The notes under the pieces were generated by a model, which did not search any database, was not told the origin of the DNA, and saw only the letters and a list, made by a program, of their open reading frames with translations. A stretch of DNA of 64,000 nt from VXRD01 sp965232265 (lineage in GTDB: Bacteria; Latescibacterota; UBA2968), in NCBI GenBank assembly GCA_965232265.1, contig CBDDPH010000002.1, positions 3,100,001 through 3,164,000 on the forward strand. Reading direction: 5' to 3'. Of the stretch, positions 34,446-44,033 are shown piece after piece. The position numbers were made by a program, and so were the translations under genes. Within the stretch, counting starts at the first letter, position 1. Each line of letters opens with the position of its first letter.

Positions 34446-35770
34446 ATAACCGGTTTTAACTGATAGGCGAGCATTGCGGCAAATGGGATAAATAGTAGGG
34501 AAATGCGAAACAAATTCTGGTAGGAAATCCACGCGACCAGCACCCCTGCCAGCATGGGCAATAACCCCTGCGGAAACATAAACATATTCATAAAACTGGT
34601 ATAAGTAGGCCGCCGGTCAGCAGGCGCGATATCGAGGACATAAGTCATGCGCCCCGAATACATACCGCTTTGGGCTGCGCCTGAAAAAATGAACGTAAAC
34701 GCATACACCACAACCCTCAAATCCACCTCTTTACCCCAGATCCAGAAGGTGCGATCGGGCACATACACGATACATATCGGAACCAGAATAGACAGCGCGA
34801 GCAAGCAGGTACCGTACAAAAACAACGCCTGATTCCCTTTGTAACGTCCTATCCAGGCCCATGCCACATTTGAAAAAACAGAGCTAAATTGCATCGCAGT
34901 CACATAAAACCCAATATAAACCGCCCCAATGCCCAGACCGGAAATCGCATAAGGCACGTAAAACGGCCCGCCCATCATGCTAAAGCCCCACAAAAATTGC
35001 ACCATGCACAAACGCCTGAAATTCACATCATCTTTCATCAGACTCAGGCCACTGATCAGATAATTTTTCAGAGAAAGCTGTGCGCGCGTGCTTTTTTCAA
35101 TGGGTTCGCGGATCATGCCAAAAGTCAGCACGGCCAGTGCCGTCCCCGAACCAGAGAGCATAAATAATACCGCATAATTACTCGGAAACGCGAGACCGCT
35201 TTGCGCGCTCAGGATATAGGAAATCAGAATGCCCGCGACCATGGACATAATACCGCCTGAAAAACGGCGCAGAGCAAAAACTTTCGCCCGATGTGACGCG
35301 GGAATCGCCTTGCCCATCAAATCCATCCACGGCACATTCATCACCCCCATCAGCGACGTTCCCAAAGCGTAAAACACCATAAATAAAAACAAAAAAAATG
35401 CGGGATTCTGCCCGCCTAAAAAAATGGTCATTACGCCTACCAGAATCCACATCACACTTCGGGCCATACCCGCCCAGATCAGCAAGGGCATCTTGCGGGG
35501 TTTGGGTTCGATAATCCGAGAAATAAAAACCTGCGGCCAGGCCCACCCCATTCTCATAAGCGCGCCAGCCATCCCGACCAAAATACTGGACGTAGTCAGC
35601 GTTTGCACAAAGGCTGGCATCACCAGATCTGCGCTGATAAACGTATAGGCCATCATGACCATGCCGCCATTGATCACCAGCAACCAGCTATTTCGGCGCG
35701 TCTCTCTCTGCGAGCGCCTCGCCGCCACCACATCGCGCAGCGGCGGTCCCCCATGCTGCGCCATTTCCAT
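34430..35770 (-). CDS. Major facilitator superfamily transporter
   Basis: The 446-residue protein has about twelve membrane segments in two halves. Phe- and Met-rich helices such as FFLFLFMVFYALGTSLMGVMNVPWMDLMG and a cytoplasmic loop with SHRAKVFALRRFSGG fit the MFS pattern. The substrate is unknown. The N-terminal ~25 residues are polar and cytoplasmic. The ribosome site is weak. The gap upstream (35771-35954) carries CACGAAGG and hairpin-like repeats only. Confidence 0.82.
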   Translation of the reverse strand: MEMAQHGGPPLRDVVAARRSQRETRRNSWLLVINGGMVMMAYTFISADLVMPAFVQTLTTSSILVGMAGALMRMGWAWPQVFISRIIEPKPRKMPLLIWAGMARSVMWILVGVMTIFLGGQNPAFFLFLFMVFYALGTSLMGVMNVPWMDLMGKAIPASHRAKVFALRRFSGGIMSMVAGILISYILSAQSGLAFPSNYAVLFMLSGSGTALAVLTFGMIREPIEKSTRAQLSLKNYLISGLSLMKDDVNFRRLCMVQFLWGFSMMGGPFYVPYAISGLGIGAVYIGFYVTAMQFSSVFSNVAWAWIGRYKGNQALFLYGTCLLALSILVPICIVYVPDRTFWIWGKEVDLRVVVYAFTFIFSGAAQSGMYSGRMTYVLDIAPADRRPTYTSFMNMFMFPQGLLPMLAGVLVAWISYQNLFRISLLFIPFAAMLAYQLKPVIHSEE

Positions 35771-35794
35771 GATTTATTACCTGAAAAAGTTATC

Positions 35795-35935
35795 CACTAA
35801 GGACACGAAGGTACACGAAGAACACAAAAAATCTCGATACCCTTCGTGTACCTTTCTGCCGTGAACGGGTCTGGACTGCGACCAGTCATGCTCGGAGCGG
35901 GGTACAACTGCGTCAGCAGTTCATTACTCGCCTTC
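35795..35935. repeat. Intergenic repeats upstream of the MFS gene
   Basis: GGACACGAAGGTACACGAAG and its near-complement CCTTCGTGTACC form a long imperfect inverted repeat. Then GGTCTGGACTGCGACCAG and TACAACTGCGTCAGCAGTT resemble the CTGGTCG...GACCAG hairpins at 56924 and 58389. Confidence 0.5.
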
Positions 35936-35954
35936 ATACACCGACCGTGGATTA

Positions 35955-37112
35955 TTAAAAATAGTCCGCACCGTCAATAATCCCCTGAATATCCACAATT
36001 CCACATCCCGGTCCCCTGGGAACACTCATCTTCCCATCTCGAATCTCGAGTGCGGGATCAAACCACTCGCGGTATTTCTCAATCCCCCTTTTGTATTCCT
36101 GATACCGACCGATATCCGGTGTACAGGCGGCAAAGTGAAGCATATAGATAAACCCAAAACCACCAGAAATATGTACGGTCGTGGGCATCTCGGCCAGAGC
36201 GGCCATGCGCGCAACGCGCGTCGAGCGAATCAGCCCCCCGTAATAATGCAGATCGGGCTGCACAATATCCACCCCGCGATTGGCGATCATCCACCGAAAT
36301 CGCCTATCGCTGAACTCCTGTTCGCCCCCAGAAACGGGAATGTCCAGCGCATCGGCAACGACCTTCGTATCTTCGAGGTGATCAAACGGACACGGTTCTT
36401 CAAAATAAACTGCTCCAATATCTTCGAGCATGCGCCCCACTTCAATCGCCTGTGGTGGATCGTAAGAACTATTGGAATCCGCGTGAATATCAATCGCATC
36501 GCCGAGCACCTTGCGAGACAACGCGATCAAATTGGGTGTTCGCCCGGGCATGGCATCGGCATTTTTGCTCATGCGACCACCAATTCTAAACTTCACGGCT
36601 GGCGCGCCCGTCTCGTCGATCAGACGCTGCAAATAAACCACCTCTTCTTCAGGTGTGCTATCCCGCCGCCCGCTCGCAACGTAAAAGGGAACCCACTCGC
36701 GCACGACACCGCCCAGAAGTTCGGGAATGGATTTTTGCGCAATCCGACCGAGCAAATCCAACAGTGCCATCTCAACCCACGCCACGCAGCACCAGAAAGC
36801 CAACCCCTGCAATTTGTAATTGCTGCTGTGGCGGTACACGCCCCACAGATGGTCTTCGAGATCGCGGGCATCTTTGCCAATAAAATAGGGAATCACCAAC
36901 CGGTTGAGAATCGGATACACGTATTGCGCCCGCCCATTCGTAAACGCCAGACCTTCCGCCCCATCTTTTGAACGCACATGCACGTAATACTCACGCTCAT
37001 CTTTGAGCAACCGAATGGATTCAATCACAACCGGTTCATCCAGCCCATCCAGGACCAGAACGGGTTTTTCAGCCGCCTCATCCAATGCCACAACATCTGG
37101 TATCGAAACCAT
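35955..37112 (-). CDS. Enolase-superfamily protein (mandelate racemase/muconate lactonising type)
   Basis: The 385-residue protein has the capping domain followed by the TIM barrel. The base motif is AVKFRIGG (~172, K-x-R), and the metal ligands are in IHADSNSSYD (~210), VYFEEPC (~237) and SGGEQE (~259). DIVQPD and HISGGFGF follow at the C-terminal strands. It likely dehydrates or epimerises an acid sugar through an enolate. GGAGG is 6 nt before the ATG. It is followed by a Gfo/Idh/MocA gene upstream on the same strand (112-nt gap), fitting a sugar-acid pathway. Confidence 0.87.
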   Translation of the reverse strand: MVSIPDVVALDEAAEKPVLVLDGLDEPVVIESIRLLKDEREYYVHVRSKDGAEGLAFTNGRAQYVYPILNRLVIPYFIGKDARDLEDHLWGVYRHSSNYKLQGLAFWCCVAWVEMALLDLLGRIAQKSIPELLGGVVREWVPFYVASGRRDSTPEEEVVYLQRLIDETGAPAVKFRIGGRMSKNADAMPGRTPNLIALSRKVLGDAIDIHADSNSSYDPPQAIEVGRMLEDIGAVYFEEPCPFDHLEDTKVVADALDIPVSGGEQEFSDRRFRWMIANRGVDIVQPDLHYYGGLIRSTRVARMAALAEMPTTVHISGGFGFIYMLHFAACTPDIGRYQEYKRGIEKYREWFDPALEIRDGKMSVPRGPGCGIVDIQGIIDGADYF

Positions 37113-37154
37113 TTATATCCTCCGAATAACGAACAAGCACCTACCCCCTGCCCT

Positions 37155-37245
37155 TTCCCACTCTGCGTCTATCTGCGTCCATATGCGGATGTAAACCTTT
37201 CATCCGTGCAATCCGTTCATCCGCTTAATCCGCGTTCCGGATTTT
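37155..37245 (-). repeat. 10-nt periodic intergenic repeat at an oxidoreductase 3' end
   Basis: Minus-strand units CGGATTAAGCGGATGAACGG and ATCCGCATATGGACGCAGAT run from the oxidoreductase stop (37225) into the spacer. The TAA stop lies within this repeat. Confidence 0.6.
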
Positions 37246-38334
37246 TTCTTGCAATTTTTCAAAATACAGATCCCGATCAACGGGAATATCGACCCAATCG
37301 TTCAGCCATGATGACAAAAGCATCGCATTCGCCAATTCAACCCCACGAATACCCTCAATCCCGGGCGCGAGCAGTGGACTCCCGTTCAATATGGCATCAC
37401 ACCAGTTGTTAATGATGCCGCGGTGCGCCCCGCCATCTTCGCCGAGAGGAATATCGAGCTTTTCCGACCTGGGTTTGCCAAAGCCGCCCGTATATCCCCG
37501 AGAAAATTCGCTCAAGGAAACGTTCGAACGCCACCACACAATTTTATTGTCTTCCATAATCACCTTGCCGCGGTCCGTGGCGATCTCCAGGCGATTGCTT
37601 CCGGGAAACTCTCCGGTTGTGGTAATAAACACACCCGTCGCACCGCTGTCGTATTCCACATACGCAGTGACATCGTCATCCACCTCAATATCGTGATATT
37701 TGCCATAGCTGATAAAAGCGCGCACGCGCGAGGGCATCCCGCAGATCCACTGCCACAGATCCAAATTATGAGGACACTGATTCATCAACACACCACCCCC
37801 TTCACCCGACCACGTCGCGCGCCATTCGCCCTTATCGTAATAACTTTGAGCGCGAAACCAGTTTGTGACGATATAATTCGTGCGCTGAATATCTCCCAAT
37901 TCGCCAGAAGCCACCAATTCTCGCAATTTTTGATGGTGTGGGCGGGTTCGCTGATTGAACATCAGGGCAAACACTTTGCCACTTTTTTCTGCGGCATCAT
38001 TCATCTCATAAACTTGCCTGGTATATACGCCTGCGGGTTTCTCGATCAAAACATGCAAATCGTTCTCAAATCCCTTTACCGCATAAGTCGGATGATCGTA
38101 ATGCGGCGTCGCCACAATAATCGCATCAACAGCACCCGACGTGATCAGCTCATCGCCATTGTCAAATGTCCGCACGTTTTCCCCGAGGGTTTCACGCGCC
38201 CACTGAATCCTATCCGGATCGACATCGCACACCGCTGTCAACTCTCCATGCGGAATATCGTCCTCCACAAAATACTTCGCGTGACCGCTCCCTCTCCCCC
38301 CAATGCCAATAATGCCAACTCTCACCTTTTCCAT
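37225..38334 (-). CDS. Gfo/Idh/MocA family oxidoreductase
   Basis: From the ATG at 38334 it has 369 residues. VRVGIIGIGGRGSGHAKYF is the dinucleotide motif, IEKPAGVYT the catalytic EKP, and QCPHNLDLWQWICG the substrate-domain His helix. It probably oxidises a sugar or inositol. AGGAGG lies ~10 nt upstream of the ATG. The gene precedes the enolase-superfamily gene in the same direction. The last residues and stop codon lie in a repeat. Confidence 0.9.
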   Translation of the reverse strand: MEKVRVGIIGIGGRGSGHAKYFVEDDIPHGELTAVCDVDPDRIQWARETLGENVRTFDNGDELITSGAVDAIIVATPHYDHPTYAVKGFENDLHVLIEKPAGVYTRQVYEMNDAAEKSGKVFALMFNQRTRPHHQKLRELVASGELGDIQRTNYIVTNWFRAQSYYDKGEWRATWSGEGGGVLMNQCPHNLDLWQWICGMPSRVRAFISYGKYHDIEVDDDVTAYVEYDSGATGVFITTTGEFPGSNRLEIATDRGKVIMEDNKIVWWRSNVSLSEFSRGYTGGFGKPRSEKLDIPLGEDGGAHRGIINNWCDAILNGSPLLAPGIEGIRGVELANAMLLSSWLNDWVDIPVDRDLYFEKLQEKIRNAD

Positions 38335-38442
38335 ATTGTCAACGCCTCCTCTACAAATTGTCTTAAACAACATCTCTCAGCGATTAAATTCCGAGATACG
38401 CACCCACATGTCAAGGAGTTTAAGCGGCGAGGATTTTGGTTG

Positions 38443-38471
38443 TATATCGCCTTGTGATTAAAGGCGATATA
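38443..38471. promoter_or_regulatory. Perfect 11-bp palindrome abutting the -35 of the AAA gene
   Basis: TATATCGCCTT (38443-38453) and AAGGCGATATA (38461-38471) are perfect inverted repeats with a 7-nt centre. The right arm ends at the base before the -35 box. It could be an operator or a hairpin. Confidence 0.65.
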
Positions 38472-38500
38472 TTGACACCCCTTTGGATTCGGGCTATATT
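38472..38500 (+). promoter_or_regulatory. Consensus sigma-70 promoter of the AAA/nuclease-like gene
   Basis: TTGACA (38472-38477), 17-nt spacer, TATATT (38495-38500). It leaves a leader of about 55 nt, which contains a possible five-codon peptide (ATG at 38542 to TAA at 38559). Confidence 0.75.
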
Positions 38501-38563
38501 GCACAAAAGATCATTTTAGAAAATCAGGAGTTCAATCTGCCAATGATTAATGAGGTTTAAGCA

Positions 38564-40159
38564 ATGCGTTTTTTCAACACTGCCGGTCCCATCAAGCCGG
38601 AAATGAACTACCATATCCCATCATTGGATCGGATCAATCTCAGCGAGGTCATGCGGCTGCTTGCACAGGAGAGGTATTTCGTCATGCACGCCCCTCGGCA
38701 GACGGGAAAGACATCGGCGTTGCTGGCACTGATGGGCGAACTGAACGGGATCGGACGGTATCGTTGCCTGTATATAAATGTCGAGACCGCCCAGCCCGCC
38801 CGCGAAGACGTAGAAGCAGCCATGCGGCCCATACTGAGCCAAATGGCCCGCGAGGCGGAATACATCCTGGGCGACCGCACCGTGAAAGAGATGTGGCGCA
38901 ATACCCTCGAAGAAGTCGGCCCACACGATGCACTCCATGAGGTATTGACGCTCTGGGCCTCGGCTGATGATAGACCGCTTGTGCTGCTGATTGACGAGAT
39001 AGACGCACTGATCGGCGACTCGCTCCTGTCCGTGTTGCGACAACTTCGCGCCGGGTATCCGCAACGACCGCAACGGTTTCCACAAAGCGTTATCCTGTGC
39101 GGCGTGCGCGACGTGCGCGACTACCGCATCCAATCCACCTCGGAGAATGCGAGTATCGCTGGCGGCAGCGCGTTCAACATCCGCGCTGAATCTCTGCGGC
39201 TGGGCGATTTCACACCGGAAGAAGTGCAAACACTGCTGGCGCAACACACCGAGGAAACCGGACAGATGTTTGCCGAGAACGCACAAAGCAAAATTTGGGA
39301 ACTGACGCAGGGACAGCCCTGGCTCGTGAATGCCCTGGCCTATGAAACCTGCTTCAGGAACGAGGCCGGACGGGATCGCAACCAGCCCGTCACAGCCAAC
39401 GCGATATCCGACGCGAGGGAGCAACTCATCCTGCGCCGGGAAACGCACCTCGACCAACTTACCGATAAGCTCCAGGAAGAGCGCGTGCGGCGCGTGATCG
39501 AACCCCTGCTGAGCGGTGCTGGATCCGACGAAGCAATTCCTCAAGACGACCTGGAATACGTCCGCGATTTGGGTCTCGTGCGTCGGCAGAGTCCCATCGC
39601 CATTGCCAATCCGATCTACCAGGAAGTCATCCCTCGCGATCTCACCTACACCACGCAAGAATACCTCGTTCAAGACCCGGCCTGGTACGTGGATGCGGAT
39701 GGCAGTCTGCGCCTCGCTGATCTACTGACCGCCTTTCAGGCATTCTTCCGCGAACACTCAGAGCACTGGGTCGAACGATTTCATTACAAAGAGGCAGGGC
39801 CACAGTTGCTGCTTCAAGCGTTCCTGCAGCGCATCGTCAACAGCGGTGGCCGGATTGAGCGAGAGTATGGCCTAGGGCGCATGCGTACAGACCTACTGAT
39901 CTTGTGGCCAGCCCCCGGGAATACTCAACCTCTTCAATCGGTCCAGCGGGTGGTGATCGAATGCAAATTGCTTTACAAGAGCTTAGATCAGACAGTGCGC
40001 GAGGGCCTTGAACAGACCCGCGCCTACATGGATCGCTGCGCTGCGACTGAAGGCCATCTCGTGATTTTTGACCGCACCACTGGCAAGGCTTGGGACGACA
40101 AGATCTTCTACAGAGAGGAAGGCACAGAAGATGCGAAAGTTATTGTGTGGGGAATGTAG
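38564..40159 (+). CDS. AAA-like ATPase with C-terminal PD-(D/E)XK nuclease-like domain
   Basis: The 531-residue protein has Walker A APRQTGKT (43-50) and Walker B LVLLIDEID (139-147), with a winged-helix-like middle (~270-370). The C-terminal part has RTDLLI (~443) and VVIECKLL (~463), the Asp and E-x-K spacing of a PD-(D/E)XK nuclease-like fold. Related ATP-binding proteins are widespread in environmental bacteria and of unknown role; defence or mobile-element functions have been suggested for the class but are not shown. It is the only plus-strand gene in a 20-kb minus-strand stretch and has its own strong promoter. GAGG is 8 nt before the ATG. Confidence 0.75.
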   Translation: MRFFNTAGPIKPEMNYHIPSLDRINLSEVMRLLAQERYFVMHAPRQTGKTSALLALMGELNGIGRYRCLYINVETAQPAREDVEAAMRPILSQMAREAEYILGDRTVKEMWRNTLEEVGPHDALHEVLTLWASADDRPLVLLIDEIDALIGDSLLSVLRQLRAGYPQRPQRFPQSVILCGVRDVRDYRIQSTSENASIAGGSAFNIRAESLRLGDFTPEEVQTLLAQHTEETGQMFAENAQSKIWELTQGQPWLVNALAYETCFRNEAGRDRNQPVTANAISDAREQLILRRETHLDQLTDKLQEERVRRVIEPLLSGAGSDEAIPQDDLEYVRDLGLVRRQSPIAIANPIYQEVIPRDLTYTTQEYLVQDPAWYVDADGSLRLADLLTAFQAFFREHSEHWVERFHYKEAGPQLLLQAFLQRIVNSGGRIEREYGLGRMRTDLLILWPAPGNTQPLQSVQRVVIECKLLYKSLDQTVREGLEQTRAYMDRCAATEGHLVIFDRTTGKAWDDKIFYREEGTEDAKVIVWGM

Positions 40160-40255
40160 GAGGATGAAAGTGATAGACTGTGAGACGCGGTGTGTGACTT
40201 CAGGATAGTAGTTAGCAGAACAAGCAATCAATGGATGAGAGCGCATTGACGCTCA

Positions 40256-42670
40256 TCATCTTCCTGTATGCTGCCGGTCAAGTTGTGCCTTCAATGCGGT
40301 TTCCGTCGCTTCGGTCGCAATAAAAAAATTATCGGGATAGCGCGCATGTTCCAAAAGTGCTGTATAAATCGCATCTGCCTCATAGGTATTCAAACCCAAT
40401 CCGGCTAAATACTGAAGCCGCATATTGCGATCCAGATTGATCTGCGCGTCTGCGAGCCATTCGCCCAGATCAGATGCACGCCCAGCATAAGTCGAAAGCA
40501 GCGCGACAGATGATCCCAAAGACACATCATCAAGCGAGTACCAAACCTCCGTGTGATCCTCGCGATCCAAACGCGCTTGCAAGGCATCCACATTGACGAC
40601 GCGAGAATCTTTCTGTCCCAATAGCACAACATCATACCCCTCGCCTTCATTCTGATTGCCCCAAATTGTCCCGTGAGGAAACACCTGAAAAAAAGTCGCG
40701 ATCTCGCTCTTCACCGCATCCAACCGCGACTCGTAAAGCGGAACCCACTGTGTCACAGCACCTCCGGGATTCAAGCGCTTTTTGCACAATTCAAAATACT
40801 CTTTCGAATACAACGCACCGGCACCCTTAACCCAGGGGTGAATCGGATCAGACGTAATAATATCGAATTTCTCATCTGTTGCCAGCAGATAATGTCGCGC
40901 ATCGTCAATAATGATCTCTACGCGGGGATCTTTTAATACATCGTAGTTCTCTGGGCCAAAATACACCTCTGCCGCAGGTGGAATCAACGGCTCTATCTCG
41001 CAGATCACAATGCGTTCGACACTCGGATACAACACATAGATTCCCGCCGTTACCCCAGCACCACATCCAACCACGAGTACAGAACGCGGTTCCCTGTGCA
41101 TCAAGGCAGAAAGATGCCCCAACAGGCGCTGCAAACGCATATCCTGTGGCTCGCTGGAAGCCACGATTTTTCCACTCACATGAAAATTCCGCACGCCATT
41201 GTCCAACTCAGACACGGCAACCGATGCATTCATCCCCTCATCCGCGTAAATATATGTCGCGTCCTCGCCCCAATCGAGAAGCGAACGACCGTAAGCAATC
41301 AGCGACGGCGGCGGCCCCGGCATACTCCACACCAGCAAAACAACACCCACCACAACGCCGACCCACCGATCTGACCTGACCGTTCTATCCTCATCTCTCA
41401 CCTGCCACAAATTGCGCCCAAACATCAAAACAGCCCCATAAGCAGAAAGGATGAGTAGCATCTGTTGCGCCATCTGCGTCCCCAAAAACGCGATCAGAAC
41501 CACACTAAAACCCAGTGCCCCCACAATTGCACCTGCCGTATTGGCCGCATACACACTACCGGCCAACGCGCCGGGATCGCGCCCCTGTAAACGCGCAGCA
41601 GCAAGCGCCAGCGGAAAACTCATGCCCCACAACACGGTCGCGGGAAAAATAGCCACAAAACAACGCAGCAAATCCAGTTGAAAACGCACTGTGGTTGTTC
41701 CGCCCGATGTCCAGTAGGGAAGCAACTGAGAAAGCGCGTAACCCGCCCAGGCAATCGCACCAACAAGAAGAAGCTGGCACCACCCAAGTGCGATTTTGGA
41801 ATTTATTTTTGTGCGCGCAAAATACGCCCCCACACTGCTCCCTACACCCAACCCGACGAGAAAAACCCCCAGGATAATCGAAAAAGCGTAAACCGTCGCC
41901 CCCATCATAAGCGACAGCAACCGCGTCCAAATGACCTGAGCACCCAGCGCACACGCGCCGGAAATTGCAATGGTCACATAAACTCGCCACGCGCCTATCA
42001 TCCACAAACTGCGCGTGGTCGTCTTTCCCCTTGACGCATCGTACTCAGCCCATTGTGCCAACCCGTACCCGGCAAGTGCCACAGCTAAATTAAGCGCGAC
42101 CGCCACATAAGTCGCCGTAACCACATCGTAGAGACGCAGCAGATAAAAACCCGCGAACAAACACCCGCAAACAGCACCGGCAATATTGCCTCCATAAAAA
42201 AAACCGAGCCACGAAATACCGCGAGGCGTTGATTCCGTCCATCGCGCTATCGCAGGCAGGGTCGCGCCCATCAGCACCGTGGGAAAAAAAAGACAGATCG
42301 CACAGACAATCCCCCGCAGGAAATGTCCCCATAATCCATAGGCTGCCACGCCGATATAAATCGTGCCGATCAAAGGCAGGACGAAAAGCAAAATCAGGCC
42401 CAAGACGCCAATGCCCAATTCCAAAAGCGCATAGACTTTTAATGGATGGTAGCGCGTTGAAATAATGCGCGAGAGCATTACACTACCTACGCACATCCCG
42501 CCCATAAACGTACCCAGCAAGATGCCCAGAGAAATTGCCGAAGACCCGATAATCAGTTGCAACATCTGAAACCAGACAATTTCGTAAATGAGCGCGGCGC
42601 ATCCGCTTCCCACAAAGAGGATAATCAGAAAAGGCAGAAATTTACGGTTTGCGTTCATAGTATCGCTCAT
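40256..42670 (-). CDS. Membrane-fused spermidine-synthase-like protein
   Basis: The 804-residue protein has an N-terminal membrane half (about 14 segments to ~residue 460, beginning LPFLIILFVGSGCAALIYEIVWFQML) and a C-terminal Rossmann methyltransferase-like half. SVLVVGCGAGVTAGIYVLYP (~525) is the nucleotide-binding loop, ICEIEP follows, and the spermidine-synthase D is in IITSDPIHPWVKG. The cytoplasmic half resembles aminopropyltransferases but true polyamine synthase activity is unproved for such fusions. Its ATG overlaps the stop of the upstream oxidoreductase (ATGA). Confidence 0.85.
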   Translation of the reverse strand: MSDTMNANRKFLPFLIILFVGSGCAALIYEIVWFQMLQLIIGSSAISLGILLGTFMGGMCVGSVMLSRIISTRYHPLKVYALLELGIGVLGLILLFVLPLIGTIYIGVAAYGLWGHFLRGIVCAICLFFPTVLMGATLPAIARWTESTPRGISWLGFFYGGNIAGAVCGCLFAGFYLLRLYDVVTATYVAVALNLAVALAGYGLAQWAEYDASRGKTTTRSLWMIGAWRVYVTIAISGACALGAQVIWTRLLSLMMGATVYAFSIILGVFLVGLGVGSSVGAYFARTKINSKIALGWCQLLLVGAIAWAGYALSQLLPYWTSGGTTTVRFQLDLLRCFVAIFPATVLWGMSFPLALAAARLQGRDPGALAGSVYAANTAGAIVGALGFSVVLIAFLGTQMAQQMLLILSAYGAVLMFGRNLWQVRDEDRTVRSDRWVGVVVGVVLLVWSMPGPPPSLIAYGRSLLDWGEDATYIYADEGMNASVAVSELDNGVRNFHVSGKIVASSEPQDMRLQRLLGHLSALMHREPRSVLVVGCGAGVTAGIYVLYPSVERIVICEIEPLIPPAAEVYFGPENYDVLKDPRVEIIIDDARHYLLATDEKFDIITSDPIHPWVKGAGALYSKEYFELCKKRLNPGGAVTQWVPLYESRLDAVKSEIATFFQVFPHGTIWGNQNEGEGYDVVLLGQKDSRVVNVDALQARLDREDHTEVWYSLDDVSLGSSVALLSTYAGRASDLGEWLADAQINLDRNMRLQYLAGLGLNTYEADAIYTALLEHARYPDNFFIATEATETALKAQLDRQHTGR

Positions 42671-43821
42671 TGTTTTTCATCCGCAAGCTGTCGCATCGCC
42701 GCAGAATGGCTCACACCTTCAGCACGCAGCCGTCTGTAAGCCGCTTCGTCCATCCCCTCGGGATTGAGAAATGCGCGAATATCGTAGCGCCCGGGCACTT
42801 CAACGGGCAACTTGCCCTCTTCGATCATCAATTGCAGCGGATAGCCCATTTCCTCAAGCGGCAGATACACAACCCGATGTTGCCGCGCCGATTCAAAAAG
42901 TGCCATCATAATCTCGACAGTTGCACGCGCCTTGCGTCCCGAAGCGCGGTGCTCCTCACCCCCTTCTAACCACGCGATCAACTCGCGCACAGAAGCGGCA
43001 TTGGTCTCGCCGCCAATTGCGCGATGCCCCTCAGCATCATCAATATCCACATCTTCCCATCCATTGGTCGTTGCATTGAATACGCGCGCCGAGTTTTCGG
43101 TCACCGCCATCAATCCCTCTGAGCCGCGAATCTGAAAATGCCCTGCCTGTTCACCCGGGCGGTTCAAATCCGCCTGAATCAAAGCCTGAGCGCCATTGAC
43201 AAACGCGACCAACCCCATACACGCATCTTCAATCGGCGTATCGCGCTCAAAGCGATCCGTCTGTCGCTCGACTGCCCCCATCACCCATTCGGCCTCTGGG
43301 TCATCCAGCACAAACCGAATGCCATCGATGGTATGCGTCGCCCAGTTGATTAACCCCTGTGCGACCTGTCCATGCACCATCACAGCATCGCCAATAACCT
43401 TCTGCCGCATCAAATCCCGCGCTTTTTCCCAACCAGGTGTAAAACGCCGCTGATGACTGACCACCAGTTTCGTCCCATTTTTTTCACACGCATCCAACAT
43501 GCGATCTGCCTCGCCAAGACCAATCGCCATGGGCTTTTCACAAATAACACCCGGCACACCGCCATTCGCCGCGTCAATCGTACAATCGGGATGGAGAAGA
43601 TGCCATGTGCAAACACTGACGATATCGAGGCCTTCTTTCGCCACCATCTCCTTCACCGAAGGGTATGCATTGGGAATGCCAAACTCCTCGCAAAATTGCT
43701 CTCGTGCAACCGGATGGGGATCGGCAACCGCCACCATCTCTGCATTGGCAACGCGCAAATACCCATCGGCGTGACTGCGCGCAATGGAACCGCATCCAAT
43801 AATACCGACTCTGTAAGTCAT
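42667..43821 (-). CDS. Gfo/Idh/MocA family oxidoreductase
   Basis: A 384-residue protein. YRVGIIGCGSIARSHADGY is the NAD motif, CEKPMAIGLGEAD the EKP lysine site and NWATHTIDGIRFVLDDPEA the substrate helix. The C-terminal ~60 residues (PLEEMGYPLQLMIEEGKLPVEVPG) extend beyond the usual fold. It is translationally coupled to the downstream fused membrane protein by a 4-nt overlap, an unusual partner. The substrate is unknown. Confidence 0.9.
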   Translation of the reverse strand: MTYRVGIIGCGSIARSHADGYLRVANAEMVAVADPHPVAREQFCEEFGIPNAYPSVKEMVAKEGLDIVSVCTWHLLHPDCTIDAANGGVPGVICEKPMAIGLGEADRMLDACEKNGTKLVVSHQRRFTPGWEKARDLMRQKVIGDAVMVHGQVAQGLINWATHTIDGIRFVLDDPEAEWVMGAVERQTDRFERDTPIEDACMGLVAFVNGAQALIQADLNRPGEQAGHFQIRGSEGLMAVTENSARVFNATTNGWEDVDIDDAEGHRAIGGETNAASVRELIAWLEGGEEHRASGRKARATVEIMMALFESARQHRVVYLPLEEMGYPLQLMIEEGKLPVEVPGRYDIRAFLNPEGMDEAAYRRLRAEGVSHSAAMRQLADEKQ

Positions 43822-43880
43822 AGCGTATCCTTGACACTAATTGGTATTTCAAAAAAATTTGCTGATATGTTTTTCTTATT

Positions 43881-43955
43881 GACTGGATTGCGGCTTTAAG
43901 CATGCCGCAATGACAACCGTCGTTCGTCACTCCTGCGAAAGCAGGAGTCCAGTGG
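43881..43955. repeat. Palindromic intergenic repeat, copy 1
   Basis: ATTGCGGC (43887-43894) and GCCGCAAT (43904-43911) with a 9-nt loop, then ACTCCTGC-GAAA-GCAGGAGT (43929-43948). The first palindrome recurs at 55074-55098 with the same arms and loop length. The rest of this 210-bp gap holds GGCGGTTTCAAACCGCC, another palindrome. Confidence 0.75.
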
Positions 43956-44033
43956 ATTCAGGTAAGAAACTTATTTGAAAGAGCACTAATTATGGTGGCG
44001 GTTTCAAACCGCCACCTACCGTCCCACCAATTT

